A stretch of 34,516 bases of DNA from Bacillota bacterium (GTDB lineage Bacteria > Bacillota > Clostridia > Christensenellales > CAG-138), in NCBI GenBank assembly GCA_023400985.1, contig JAEXEN010000003.1, forward strand, positions 1-34,516, written 5' to 3'. The notes under the pieces are model-generated. The model did no database searches and was not told the DNA's origin. It saw nothing but the letters and a program-made list of their open reading frames with translations. A program made the position numbers and the translations under genes. Numbering within the stretch: the first letter of the stretch is position 1; each line of letters begins with the position of its first letter. Shown here one piece after another: positions 16,023 to 23,229 of this stretch.

Positions 16023-16456
16023 GGGAAAACCGGAATGGGAATCGCGGTTTATGCGTTTACATGGCAACGATGCACTGTAGGGGCGCACCCGCGCTGCGCT
16101 CGAGCACATTGATGCGGTAGTGATTACGCGGCGACCTTAAAAAAGCGCCCCCTTCCGATGAAGGGGGGACGCTTTTCAGGAGGAGAGAACGGTGCGGCGG
16201 TCGCAGCGTCGCACATCGCTGATTCTTTAAGGTAAGGGTACCGGAAGGGATAACGTCTCCTCGCCGAAGCAGCCGCCATAGACGGGGATATCCATGCGGC
16301 ACTTGTTGGTTATAGGAGCAGATGAGAATGATAAAATTATAGCGTTTACGCTAAAAACATTTGCTGGAATGTATTGTACATTTCTTGTCAATCGCTGTCA
16401 AGCATGAGGAGCCGCCCTGTGACAAATAATTTTTTATGTATGAATGCCTTATATAC
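16023..16456. other. Intergenic region with repeat remnants and a hairpin
   Basis: This 430-base stretch between the divergent recombinase and aminopeptidase units has no convincing gene. It holds a TGTAGGGGCGCACC repeat piece (about 16077), the hairpin at 16141-16176, an AGGAGGAG motif right after it with only a 12-codon frame behind, an ACTTGTTGGTTATAGGAGCA repeat piece (about 16291), and the small palindrome TAGCGTTTACGCTA near 16340. An 81-codon minus-strand frame here is a chance product. Confidence 0.6.
16141..16176. terminator. Bidirectional terminator-like hairpin
   Basis: AAAAGCG, CCCCC, TTC (16141-16155), loop CGAT, then GAA, GGGGG, a two-base bulge, CGCTTTT (16160-16176). The A-run before and T-run after would allow termination in either direction. 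It isolates the recombinase region from the aminopeptidase region. Confidence 0.6.
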
Positions 16457-16485
16457 TTGACTTTGAAAGCGTACGAGTTTACACT
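16457..16485 (+). promoter_or_regulatory. Sigma-A type promoter of the M42 peptidase unit
   Basis: TTGACT at 16457-16462, a 17-base spacer, TACACT at 16480-16485. The predicted transcript begins about 75 bases before the 27-residue leader ORF. Confidence 0.7.
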
Positions 16486-16568
16486 TCAGCCTAACGGACG
16501 AACGAAATGACATGCGATCTTCAAAATTAATTATTAAAGTAAATGTTAAAACTCGGAGGTCAACCAGC

Positions 16569-16652
16569 ATGGTGGGGACTATGGCCGATTATATTGCTGC
16601 GGAATTTGTGGAAGCTTTTGAGAAAGTCGCCCTTCCGGGCGAGACCCGTTGA
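16569..16652 (+). CDS. 27-residue leader ORF before the aminopeptidase gene
   Basis: The ATG is preceded by CGGAGG at 16554-16559. The frame reads MVGTMADYIAAEFVEAFEKV and ends ALPGETR before TGA at 16650-16652, 13 bases before the aminopeptidase ATG. Residues 5-20 would form an amphipathic acidic helix. The strong ribosome binding site suggests it is translated. It may couple or attenuate translation of the next gene, be a small protein in its own right, or be the remnant of an older gene start. No family is recognised. Confidence 0.45.
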   Translation: MVGTMADYIAAEFVEAFEKVALPGETR

Positions 16653-16665
16653 GGTGGGGGTGGAG

Positions 16666-17751
16666 ATGAAGACGGATAAGAAAACGCTGGAACTGATGAA
16701 AGCGCTTTCCGACGCGAAAGCGCCGAGCGGGTTTGAAGATGAAACGGTGACGGCTGCGCGGCAATACCTCGGCGACACGTTCAGGCTCGAAGAGGACAGC
16801 CTTCGCAATCTGTATATTTACCGCAAGCATTCTGGCGGGAACAAACCCGTGCTGATGCTGGACGCGCACAGCGACGAGGTGGGCTTTATGGTGCACTCCA
16901 TCAAGCCCAACGGCACGCTGCGCTTTGTGGAGCTTGGCGGCTGGAGCCAGGGTACTTTACCCGGCACCAAGGTGCTTGTGAAAAATGCGGACGGCGAATG
17001 GCTGCCCGGTACAATAGCGGCAAAGCCGCCGCACTTTCTGACGCCGGAGGAGCGCAAGCTCAACCAGGTGCAGCCTGTGCAGCAGCTTGTGATAGACGTG
17101 GGCGCGACCTCGGACGAGGAGGCGAAACGGGAATTTCATATCCGCATAGGCGAACCCGCCGTTCCGGCCGTCCGTTTTGAATACGACGAAAGACGCGACA
17201 TCATGCATGGCAAAGGTTTCGACTGCCGCATAGGCTGCACAGCGCTTATAAGGACCATGCAGGAAATAGCGGACGCGGAGCTTGAAGTGGATGTGGTAGG
17301 CGTGCTTTCCTCGCAGGAAGAGGTGGGGGAACGCGGCTGCAAGGTGGCGGTAAACCGCGTAAAGCCCGATATTGCCATATGCTACGAGGGATGCCCGGCT
17401 GACGACACCTTCGGCGAACCCTACGCCATGCAAACGAAGCTGAAACACGGCCCGATGCTTCGCTTTATGGATAACTCCGTCATCTGCAACCCGCGTTTTC
17501 AGCGGTATGTGCTGTCGCTTGCCGAGAATCTCAATTTGCCTGCACAGGCTTCCGTGCGCGAGGGCGGCGGCAACAACGCCGCGGTGATACAGTCGTTGCA
17601 ATTGGGCGCTCCTTCCATCGTGCTGGGCATACCCGTGCGCTACATCCACAGCCCCAACTGCATCGCAAGCTATTTCGACCTCGATGCGGCTGTGAGGATG
17701 GCCGCGGCGGCGATAAAGTCCCTTACCGCGGATATCATCCGCTCCTTCTAA
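16666..17751 (+). CDS. M42-family metallo-aminopeptidase (glutamyl aminopeptidase/endoglucanase-like)
   Basis: 361 residues, normal for M42 aminopeptidases, which form large tetrahedral cytoplasmic particles and trim peptides from the N-terminus. Metal ligands and catalytic residues are visible: H68 (DAHSDEVG), D186 (GKGFDCRIG), E218/E219 (SQEEVG), E241 (CYEGCPAD, glutamate where many members have aspartate) and H328 (YIHSP). The open frame extends to 16543, but family similarity begins at MKTDKKTLELM, and GTGGGGGTGGAG precedes the ATG at 16666. A promoter lies at 16457-16485 and a possible terminator after the gene. An RpiR regulator follows. Whether it helps process peptides from the nearby ribosomal peptide cluster is unknown. 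Confidence 0.9.
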   Translation: MKTDKKTLELMKALSDAKAPSGFEDETVTAARQYLGDTFRLEEDSLRNLYIYRKHSGGNKPVLMLDAHSDEVGFMVHSIKPNGTLRFVELGGWSQGTLPGTKVLVKNADGEWLPGTIAAKPPHFLTPEERKLNQVQPVQQLVIDVGATSDEEAKREFHIRIGEPAVPAVRFEYDERRDIMHGKGFDCRIGCTALIRTMQEIADAELEVDVVGVLSSQEEVGERGCKVAVNRVKPDIAICYEGCPADDTFGEPYAMQTKLKHGPMLRFMDNSVICNPRFQRYVLSLAENLNLPAQASVREGGGNNAAVIQSLQLGAPSIVLGIPVRYIHSPNCIASYFDLDAAVRMAAAAIKSLTADIIRSF

Positions 17752-17763
17752 AGGCGTAGTGGG

Positions 17764-17802
17764 TTGCCCCCCTTACCTTAGGCAGCATTTTTTTATTTTT
17801 TT
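17764..17802 (+). terminator. Probable intrinsic terminator of the aminopeptidase gene
   Basis: A weak stem GTTGCC...GGCAGC (with one mismatch) around a C-rich loop is followed by ATTTTTTTATTTTTTT, the strongest T-run in the region. Confidence 0.5.
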
Positions 17803-17845
17803 GCCGGGCGATAAAATATTTACATAGTTTCGATGGGGAGGCAGT

Positions 17846-18706
17846 ATGGATATCGTTGAACAGATCAAAGAACAATATCCGGGCATGAACAAAACAAGGC
17901 GGAGGATCGCCGAATTCATTATGGAGTACCCGGAAAAGTGCGGCTTCTTATCGTTGAAGGATCTGGCGGAGCAGACGGGTACCACGCAGGTGACGCTCTT
18001 GAGCTTTTGCCGGGATATGGGGTACAGGAACTATCTTGAATTCAAGCAAGAGCTTCAAAGCGGACTGATCGCCAAGATAGAGGTGCGGGACAGGATGAAG
18101 CTGGTGCACAGCGCCAGCCGGAGCGATTCGGATATGTACGACCAGCTTGTAAGGTCCACGCACCAGATGATAGACTCCACCTATGCCAACAACAGCATAG
18201 ATACGATACTACAGTTTGCCAGGAAGCTGATAGACGCAAAGCGCGTGTTCATCGCCTCGCACAACTTAACAAGAAAGCCCGCGCAAACCATTGCGAACCA
18301 CCTTGCTTATGAAAATATTGACGCGCGGTGTCTGGATATAGAGGATAAAGACGAGGTGTTCAGCGTTCTTACCGCGTGGCCGCCCGAGGAATGCCTGCTA
18401 TTGGCTTTCGGCATATCGCCCTGCGGGCGCAGTACGCTCGCCATAGCGGAGTTTTGTCAGTCGCTTGGGATGGACGTGATCAGCATCACGGATAAGGCCA
18501 CCTCTCAGCTTATGCGCTACTCGTCGGTCTCCATTGTGTGCAGCGTGCAGACCATGAGCCTTTTTAACTCGCTGACCACCATATTTTTGATGACGGACGT
18601 GCTGACGGCCTTTGTTTCGGCGGAACTTGAAAAGCGCGGCGGCGGAAGGCAGAAATCGGAAACCACGCGGCTTCGCGGCATGTTCGGCGGTTACTTCTTA
18701 GACTGA
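17846..18706 (+). CDS. MurR/RpiR-family transcriptional regulator
   Basis: 286 residues. An N-terminal HTH_6 domain (about 1-77) has the pattern NKTRRRIAEFIMEYPEKCGF, LSLKDLAEQTG and the recognition helix TQVTLLSFCRDMGY, then FKQEL. A SIS sugar-phosphate-binding domain (about 125-260) contains LLLAFGISPCGRSTLAIAEF. RpiR proteins sense phosphosugars and mostly repress or activate catabolic operons. A GGGGAGG site precedes ATG 17846. No sugar genes are present beside it; the peptidase upstream and the peptide cluster downstream are possible but unproven targets. Serine in the usual phosphosugar-binding stretch is partly replaced (GISPCGRS), so the ligand may differ. Confidence 0.88.
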   Translation: MDIVEQIKEQYPGMNKTRRRIAEFIMEYPEKCGFLSLKDLAEQTGTTQVTLLSFCRDMGYRNYLEFKQELQSGLIAKIEVRDRMKLVHSASRSDSDMYDQLVRSTHQMIDSTYANNSIDTILQFARKLIDAKRVFIASHNLTRKPAQTIANHLAYENIDARCLDIEDKDEVFSVLTAWPPEECLLLAFGISPCGRSTLAIAEFCQSLGMDVISITDKATSQLMRYSSVSIVCSVQTMSLFNSLTTIFLMTDVLTAFVSAELEKRGGGRQKSETTRLRGMFGGYFLD

Positions 18707-19027
18707 AAACCGGATCAAAAAATCGTTATAGCTCCATAAGGCTCGGCGTTTCGTCCAGAAATTCGGATGGGATGCCGGGCTTTTTAAAATATTCCGGCAT
18801 AGCTGTGGGCATAAACTTTTGTATATTTGTCGAGAAAATAGATATTTTTATACTATTCAGGATGTTTTGTCGAATAAGACCAAAGTAAATTTATATCTGC
18901 TATTATTAACATATGGTTTCAGAATATACGAAACATACCGCAAGCAAAAGAGAAAATGTAACTGAACGGCCACTGCAATTCAACAAGACCGAAACGACGT
19001 TAACTGGAAAAAGTGAGGCCAAACAAA
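18707..19027 (+). promoter_or_regulatory. Regulatory region of the ribosomal peptide cluster
   Basis: This 320-base gene-free stretch has a hairpin-like pair ATGCCGG (18772-18778)/CCGGCAT (18794-18800) and then an AT-rich part. A likely promoter is TTGTCG (18827-18832), 16 bases, TATACT (18849-18854). The octamer TTTGTCGA occurs at 18826-18833 and again at 18866-18873, exactly 40 bases apart; the second copy is followed by TTTATA (18890-18895), a possible second promoter. Repeated sites over the promoter suggest a dedicated regulator or two start points. Confidence 0.5.
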
Positions 19028-20764
19028 ATGAAGACGTTGGCGGGTATTTTTTCACTTAACCACGAAGGTTTGGATTTAAAGGCCAAAGCCCGTATCATGC
19101 TGCAAACCATGTCGCGAAGGTTTGAAAGTTATACGGTTTGCGTGGATGAGCCATATCTGTGCTTGCTTGAAGGAACGGCATCCGACAGGCGGAATGGAAA
19201 CGACATACGGTATGTATTTGACGCGCGGCGGCGCAGCCTTATGCTTACACGCGATCATTGGGGGCAGGGCACGCTTTATTATTGCCTGAAGGAAGATACC
19301 CTCTATTTTTCTTCGGAAATAAAGGCGCTGTTTGCATTGGGCGGTATACCGGTCGAGCCCGATAAGGAAGGGATCGTCAATAACTTTGTATACTTAACGC
19401 CGCTTTCCGGGCGAACGGTGTTTCGTTCGGTTTGCCGCTTGGAAGCGGGGGAATGCTTAAAAATTGAAAACGGGAAGAAAAGCGTCGGTCCGGCTGAGGA
19501 AGCATGTCGGGCCGATCTTCTTATTGCCGACGAGGCCGAAGCGGAGCGGCTTGTGCGCGATACGATCGGTAAAAACGTAAAAGAAACGGCTGCGCTCGCC
19601 GCGGGGGAGCCGATTGCCGTTTATTTGAGCGGCGGATTGGATTCAACGATCATCCTGCGCGAATTTGCCCGCCTCTCCGATGTTCCTTTTGAAGTTTTCT
19701 CGCTTGCGTTTCAAAACCGGAGCGTTACGGAAAAACCGTTTCAAGACCATGCTGTCGCGCAAATTCGGGCACCGTATGCGTACAAGCACCATACCGTTTG
19801 GATCGATGATGCAAATATGGCCGATTTTTACCGGCAAACGCTGCGCGACGTTGAAATGCCGTTCCCGAAGATGAACCCCGTCGCGCTATCCGTGCTGGCT
19901 GACGCCGTGCGCGACGCGGGGATATCCATGGTCGCCACGGGCGAAGGCGCGGATGAAATGTTCTATGGCTATGACTTTTTTAAGGAAACGGCGGTACGGC
20001 AAAAGAGCCTGACGCTCGCTTCCGAAGAAGAAAAGGACGCTCTCATCTATGCAGCGTATGGCTCCCATGCTCCGCTCCATGAACTAAAACAATATCTTTT
20101 GAAGCATAACGACCCGGGGGACCCGTTATACCCGCTGCGCCCAAGATATGAAGCGTCCAAAGCGATACTTCCCTATGTTACGGGTTCCTTTGAAAGCCTG
20201 TTGGAACTTGCGGAAAGGGAGCTTGCGGAAAAGCTTGAAGGCCCTCGGTACCATTCGGTTTTCGAGCGCTGCCAGAAGCTGATATTTTTGACCTTGCTGC
20301 CAGAGTATCTTGTTACGCAGCAGGCCGGACAAGTCCTGTGCAACCGCCGTTTGGACGGGGCGTTTGCGTTTATAAACGACGATATGTACCGCCTGAGCTT
20401 AAGCCTGAAGGATGCGTACAAATTGAAGGACTTTGAGGAAAAGTACATACTGAAGCGGGCATACCGCGGCGAAATACCCGAGAGGATCCTCTCGAGGAAG
20501 AAATACCAGCTGACTTCGCCCGGAGCCGAGGTGTTCTTAAACGGCGCACAGTTTGAATATCTGCTATCGGATATATCTGAAGAAAACCTTCGCAAAGAAG
20601 GGATATTTTCCCCGCAGATGGTTCGGGAGCTGGCGGCGAGGCTCAAAAAAACGCCGCCCAGGTATTCGGCGGGATTTGATATGGATTCGTATGTTTTCAC
20701 CTATATACTTTCCACACAAATGCTATTCAGGATCGCGCGCAGCGAATGGAGCTTGAACCGCTAA
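19028..20764 (+). CDS. Asparagine-synthetase-like ATP-dependent amide-forming enzyme, glutaminase-dead
   Basis: 578 residues. The N-terminal half has the class II glutaminase fold (about 1-160), but the catalytic cysteine that follows Met in true AsnB is missing: the start reads MKTLAGIFSL, with Ala where CGI is expected. The synthetase half is intact: the ATP-pyrophosphatase loop SGGLDST at 201-207 and GEGADE at 305-310. Loss of the cysteine also occurs in lasso-peptide cyclases and beta-lactam synthetases, which activate a carboxylate as an adenylate and use an internal amine. The gene opens the peptide cluster and lies 187 bases before the precursor gene on the same strand. ATG 19028 has GTGAGG 9 bases upstream; GTG 19013 would add five residues. 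The role in this cluster is an inference: amide or lactam formation on the modified peptide. Confidence 0.85.
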   Translation: MKTLAGIFSLNHEGLDLKAKARIMLQTMSRRFESYTVCVDEPYLCLLEGTASDRRNGNDIRYVFDARRRSLMLTRDHWGQGTLYYCLKEDTLYFSSEIKALFALGGIPVEPDKEGIVNNFVYLTPLSGRTVFRSVCRLEAGECLKIENGKKSVGPAEEACRADLLIADEAEAERLVRDTIGKNVKETAALAAGEPIAVYLSGGLDSTIILREFARLSDVPFEVFSLAFQNRSVTEKPFQDHAVAQIRAPYAYKHHTVWIDDANMADFYRQTLRDVEMPFPKMNPVALSVLADAVRDAGISMVATGEGADEMFYGYDFFKETAVRQKSLTLASEEEKDALIYAAYGSHAPLHELKQYLLKHNDPGDPLYPLRPRYEASKAILPYVTGSFESLLELAERELAEKLEGPRYHSVFERCQKLIFLTLLPEYLVTQQAGQVLCNRRLDGAFAFINDDMYRLSLSLKDAYKLKDFEEKYILKRAYRGEIPERILSRKKYQLTSPGAEVFLNGAQFEYLLSDISEENLRKEGIFSPQMVRELAARLKKTPPRYSAGFDMDSYVFTYILSTQMLFRIARSEWSLNR

Positions 20765-20951
20765 ACGCCTTTATTCCCATGTAGGGCATCGGTCTATTTA
20801 CCGGAGCATTGTTTCGATAACAGGCTTGTTTCCGTCGCGTTCACTGGTTGCCCTGCGCATCGGGTGGGCGAAATGGAAATGGGATCGGTGAACGCTTCTG
20901 CTTTTCACGTAACTGTTCAAAAGACTCCGGCCAAAGAAAGGAGGAGCCAAA

Positions 20952-21074
20952 ATGAAGTTCACAAAACACTCTTGTGCTACGAGTGTTGTCACCACCTCGG
21001 TCATGGTGTCCCCGGGTGCATGCACCACTTGCGGCGGTGGAAACTGTACTTGCTCCAGCTGTTGCTGCTGCTAA
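20952..21074 (+). CDS. sagA: Streptolysin S-like (SagA-type) ribosomal precursor peptide
   Basis: 40 residues, with an excellent AAAGGAGGAG site just upstream. The leader MKFTKHSCATSVVTTSVMVS resembles SagA leaders (KFT, ATSV, TT, then a V-x-PG cleavage region; here VSPG at 19-22). The predicted core ACTTCGGGNCTCSSCCCC (23-40) holds eight Cys, three Thr and two Ser, the residues turned into thiazoles and oxazoles by SagBCD. Unlike known SagA and ClosA, no Gly/Ser-rich tail follows: the peptide ends in four cysteines. Known members are membrane-damaging cytolysins or narrow-spectrum antibacterials. The gene is too short for most gene finders, and a longer overlapping frame (20864-21100) is a shadow. 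A terminator-like hairpin follows. Confidence 0.9.
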   Translation: MKFTKHSCATSVVTTSVMVSPGACTTCGGGNCTCSSCCCC

Positions 21075-21087
21075 CTCCGGTAACATT

Positions 21088-21106
21088 GCCGAATAACTGA
21101 TTCGGC
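21088..21106 (+). terminator. Attenuator-type hairpin between sagA and sagB
   Basis: GCCGAAT (21088-21094), a 5-base loop, ATTCGGC (21100-21106), then TTTAGG. A weak terminator right after the precursor would give more precursor mRNA than enzyme mRNA, the same design described for the sag operon of Streptococcus pyogenes. Confidence 0.6.
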
Positions 21107-21167
21107 TTTAGGCCCATTGCATTAGCGTTCACCGTTTATCTTAAAATATGTTTAAAGAGGGATGACC

Positions 21168-22097
21168 ATGAACGAAAAAGATAAGAAATACCTGGAAAAC
21201 CATAGGTATTACGGGCAAGTCGTTCTGTTCAATACGCAATATGCTTTGTGTTCGCCTTATGCAAATACCACCGTACTCAGGACGCCCGATGTTGTGATGC
21301 GCGGCATGCTCTATTCGGAAGACAATTTCCGGGGGGAGGACTATCTGCTGAACTATCGGCTCGAAGGCAGCGACATCGGCTTCAGGGCGGGTCTCAGCCG
21401 CTTTTACGGAAGGGATGCGATTTTAACGTCCGCCATGCGCCCTATGGGCGAAAACACGGAAGAGTCCATACCGCTGCCTAAGCCCGGCGCTTTGAAGATG
21501 GCGTTCGGTACGGTTTTGCAGGAACGCCGCAGCGTGAGAAAGTTCAGCGGCGAGCCTATAACAAAAGGCGATCTTTCGACCCTTTTATACTATACGCAGG
21601 GGATCACGGGCTCTCTTATGCTTGGCGAGCCCGAAGAGGATATGGACCGTATTCATCTGCGTACACAGCCGTCGGGCGGCGGGCTTTTCCCAATACGCCT
21701 TTACGCGGGCGTCAGAAACGTAAAAAATCTCGAACCGGGCATCTATGAGTATTATCCGCATGCGCACGCGCTGCACCGTTGCGCCGGTTTTGAGGAAGCG
21801 GATTTGAAGGCGTCGTGCGATTACGGCGACATAGACCCGGCGCAATGCGCGTTTGTTCTGTTCTACGGCTATGACCTTTTTATAAATGCCAGAAAATACG
21901 GCGACGCAAGTTTAGCCTATGCGCTTATAGAAACCGGGGAGATTGCGGAGAACGCACAACTTACAGCCTGTGCGCTCGGCCTTGGCGCCTGCGACCTGGG
22001 CGGGTACCGCAAACAGCGCATAGAGGAGATGCTCGGCATGGATGGCTTGTGCCGGCATATCGTTCATATGACGATCCTGGGGCAAATCAAGGATTAG
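21168..22097 (+). CDS. sagB: SagB-type FMN-dependent azoline dehydrogenase
   Basis: 309 residues. The C-terminal two-thirds is a nitroreductase-fold domain with RRSVRKF at 120-126 (FMN phosphate binding) followed by TQGITG and SGGGLFPIRLYAG, as in SagB/McbC-type dehydrogenases. These oxidise thiazolines and oxazolines made by the cyclodehydratase to aromatic azoles. The first 100 residues are a SagB-specific extension. ATG 21168 has AAAGAGG at 7 bases; an ATG at 21162 is too close to that site. It lies directly behind the precursor gene and 12 bases before sagC, so it belongs to the same operon. Confidence 0.9.
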   Translation: MNEKDKKYLENHRYYGQVVLFNTQYALCSPYANTTVLRTPDVVMRGMLYSEDNFRGEDYLLNYRLEGSDIGFRAGLSRFYGRDAILTSAMRPMGENTEESIPLPKPGALKMAFGTVLQERRSVRKFSGEPITKGDLSTLLYYTQGITGSLMLGEPEEDMDRIHLRTQPSGGGLFPIRLYAGVRNVKNLEPGIYEYYPHAHALHRCAGFEEADLKASCDYGDIDPAQCAFVLFYGYDLFINARKYGDASLAYALIETGEIAENAQLTACALGLGACDLGGYRKQRIEEMLGMDGLCRHIVHMTILGQIKD

Positions 22098-22109
22098 GAG
22101 GCTCGAAAA

Positions 22110-23225
22110 ATGTCAAGAACGCCTGAGAAGGAAAGCCTGAAATATGCTTTGCAGGAAGATGTTCGCTTTTTTGTTTCGGACAAGGAGATACGGCTCCGCA
22201 AGGGCATATGGAACTATGAGGAAGGTTGCCTGCCGTTGGAGGAATACGGCGCGGATTATGTAAAGTGCTTAAAGGAAGTATTCGAACTGCTTGACACGCG
22301 GGGCTTTTCGATGAACGAACTCGATGCATACCTCCTTGAGCCATATGAGCGCGAACAGGCGGAAACCATGCTGCAGCAGCTGATCGAGGCGGGCTTTGTC
22401 ATATCGCATGACGAAAAGACCCTGCACCAAAGGATCACGAAAGCCATAACCGGCGGACTTGAATTGTTTGAAGAGGACCTCGACGTTTCGAGCGGCGATG
22501 TAAAGCCTTTGATTTTCTGCACGGATGAAGAATATGTCCGGCAGAAATGGCAGGATATGGCGCCGAGGTTTAAAGTTGAAAGCCGCTTTCTCAGCGAAGA
22601 ACAAATGGCGGCGCTTAGAAAGAGCGACCTTACAACGTGTATCGACGCGCTTACGACCATCGAGGAAACCGCTAAGATGAGCGAGTGGATAAAAGGTGCT
22701 GCCGCGGTCGTTATCTGCATGTCCGAGCTTTCCGTTACCTTCATGCGGAACGTGAACCGGCTGAGCATAAAAGAAAAGATACCCGTGATCCTTTCGTTTA
22801 TCGACGGGCCGACGATCACGCTTCTTGCAAGCACGCCGTATAAAACGGGCTGCCTTGAGTGCTTTGAGCGGAGGGCCATGGCGCGTATGGAAGACCACGT
22901 GCAATACATTCGCTTTGTGGAGGGCATGAAAGGAAAAGAAGCCAAAGCAAACAAGGATCATTCCTGCCAGATCATGCTGCTTGATCTATTGGCAAATCTC
23001 AGCTTCACGGAAGGGTATATGTTTGTGCGCGTCGGAGCCTCCCGGTTTTCGGGGCGCCTTTTGAGCATTTATCTGCCCACGCTTGAAATACAGATGCAGA
23101 ATATCCTCCGCGTTCCTTTTTGCGAGGCGTGCGGCTTTGTCGCAAACGCACAGTTCGACGAGCTCAACATTTCCTCGCGCCGTATCATAGACGACTTTTC
23201 CTCCCGTGTATTCGGAAAGGAGTAA
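22110..23225 (+). CDS. sagC: SagC-like E1-ubiquitin-activating-type cyclodehydratase partner
   Basis: 371 residues. The N-terminal part (about 10-110) looks like the peptide-recognition (RRE, winged-helix) region of TOMM proteins; the rest is a reduced E1/ThiF-like fold. Two cysteine pairs, C248/C251 (CLEC) and C338/C341 (CEAC), make the structural zinc site of this family. SagC-type proteins bind the leader and deliver the precursor to the YcaO enzyme. TAGGAGG precedes the start. The sequence is divergent and no ATP-binding motif of active E1 enzymes is visible, as expected for SagC proteins. The stop lies five bases before the sagD start. Confidence 0.85.
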   Translation: MSRTPEKESLKYALQEDVRFFVSDKEIRLRKGIWNYEEGCLPLEEYGADYVKCLKEVFELLDTRGFSMNELDAYLLEPYEREQAETMLQQLIEAGFVISHDEKTLHQRITKAITGGLELFEEDLDVSSGDVKPLIFCTDEEYVRQKWQDMAPRFKVESRFLSEEQMAALRKSDLTTCIDALTTIEETAKMSEWIKGAAAVVICMSELSVTFMRNVNRLSIKEKIPVILSFIDGPTITLLASTPYKTGCLECFERRAMARMEDHVQYIRFVEGMKGKEAKANKDHSCQIMLLDLLANLSFTEGYMFVRVGASRFSGRLLSIYLPTLEIQMQNILRVPFCEACGFVANAQFDELNISSRRIIDDFSSRVFGKE

Positions 23226-23229
23226 TAGG

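Noticed and set aside
16057..16302. 81-codon minus-strand frame in the intergenic region
   Set aside because: It crosses a terminator-like hairpin and repeat remnants, has no ribosome binding site and no recognisable protein pattern.
19028..20764. Lasso-peptide cluster based on the AsnB-like enzyme
   Set aside because: No B-type leader protease or precursor with a suitable Asp/Glu is present; the neighbours are SagABCD-type genes.
20864..21100. 78-codon frame over the precursor gene
   Set aside because: It is a shadow in another frame: it lacks a ribosome binding site, while the 40-residue SagA-like frame has an excellent one and family features.
22256..22961. Long antisense frames of about 230 codons inside sagC
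   Set aside because: Both are antisense shadows of a gene with clear family motifs; they lack ribosome sites and familiar protein patterns.
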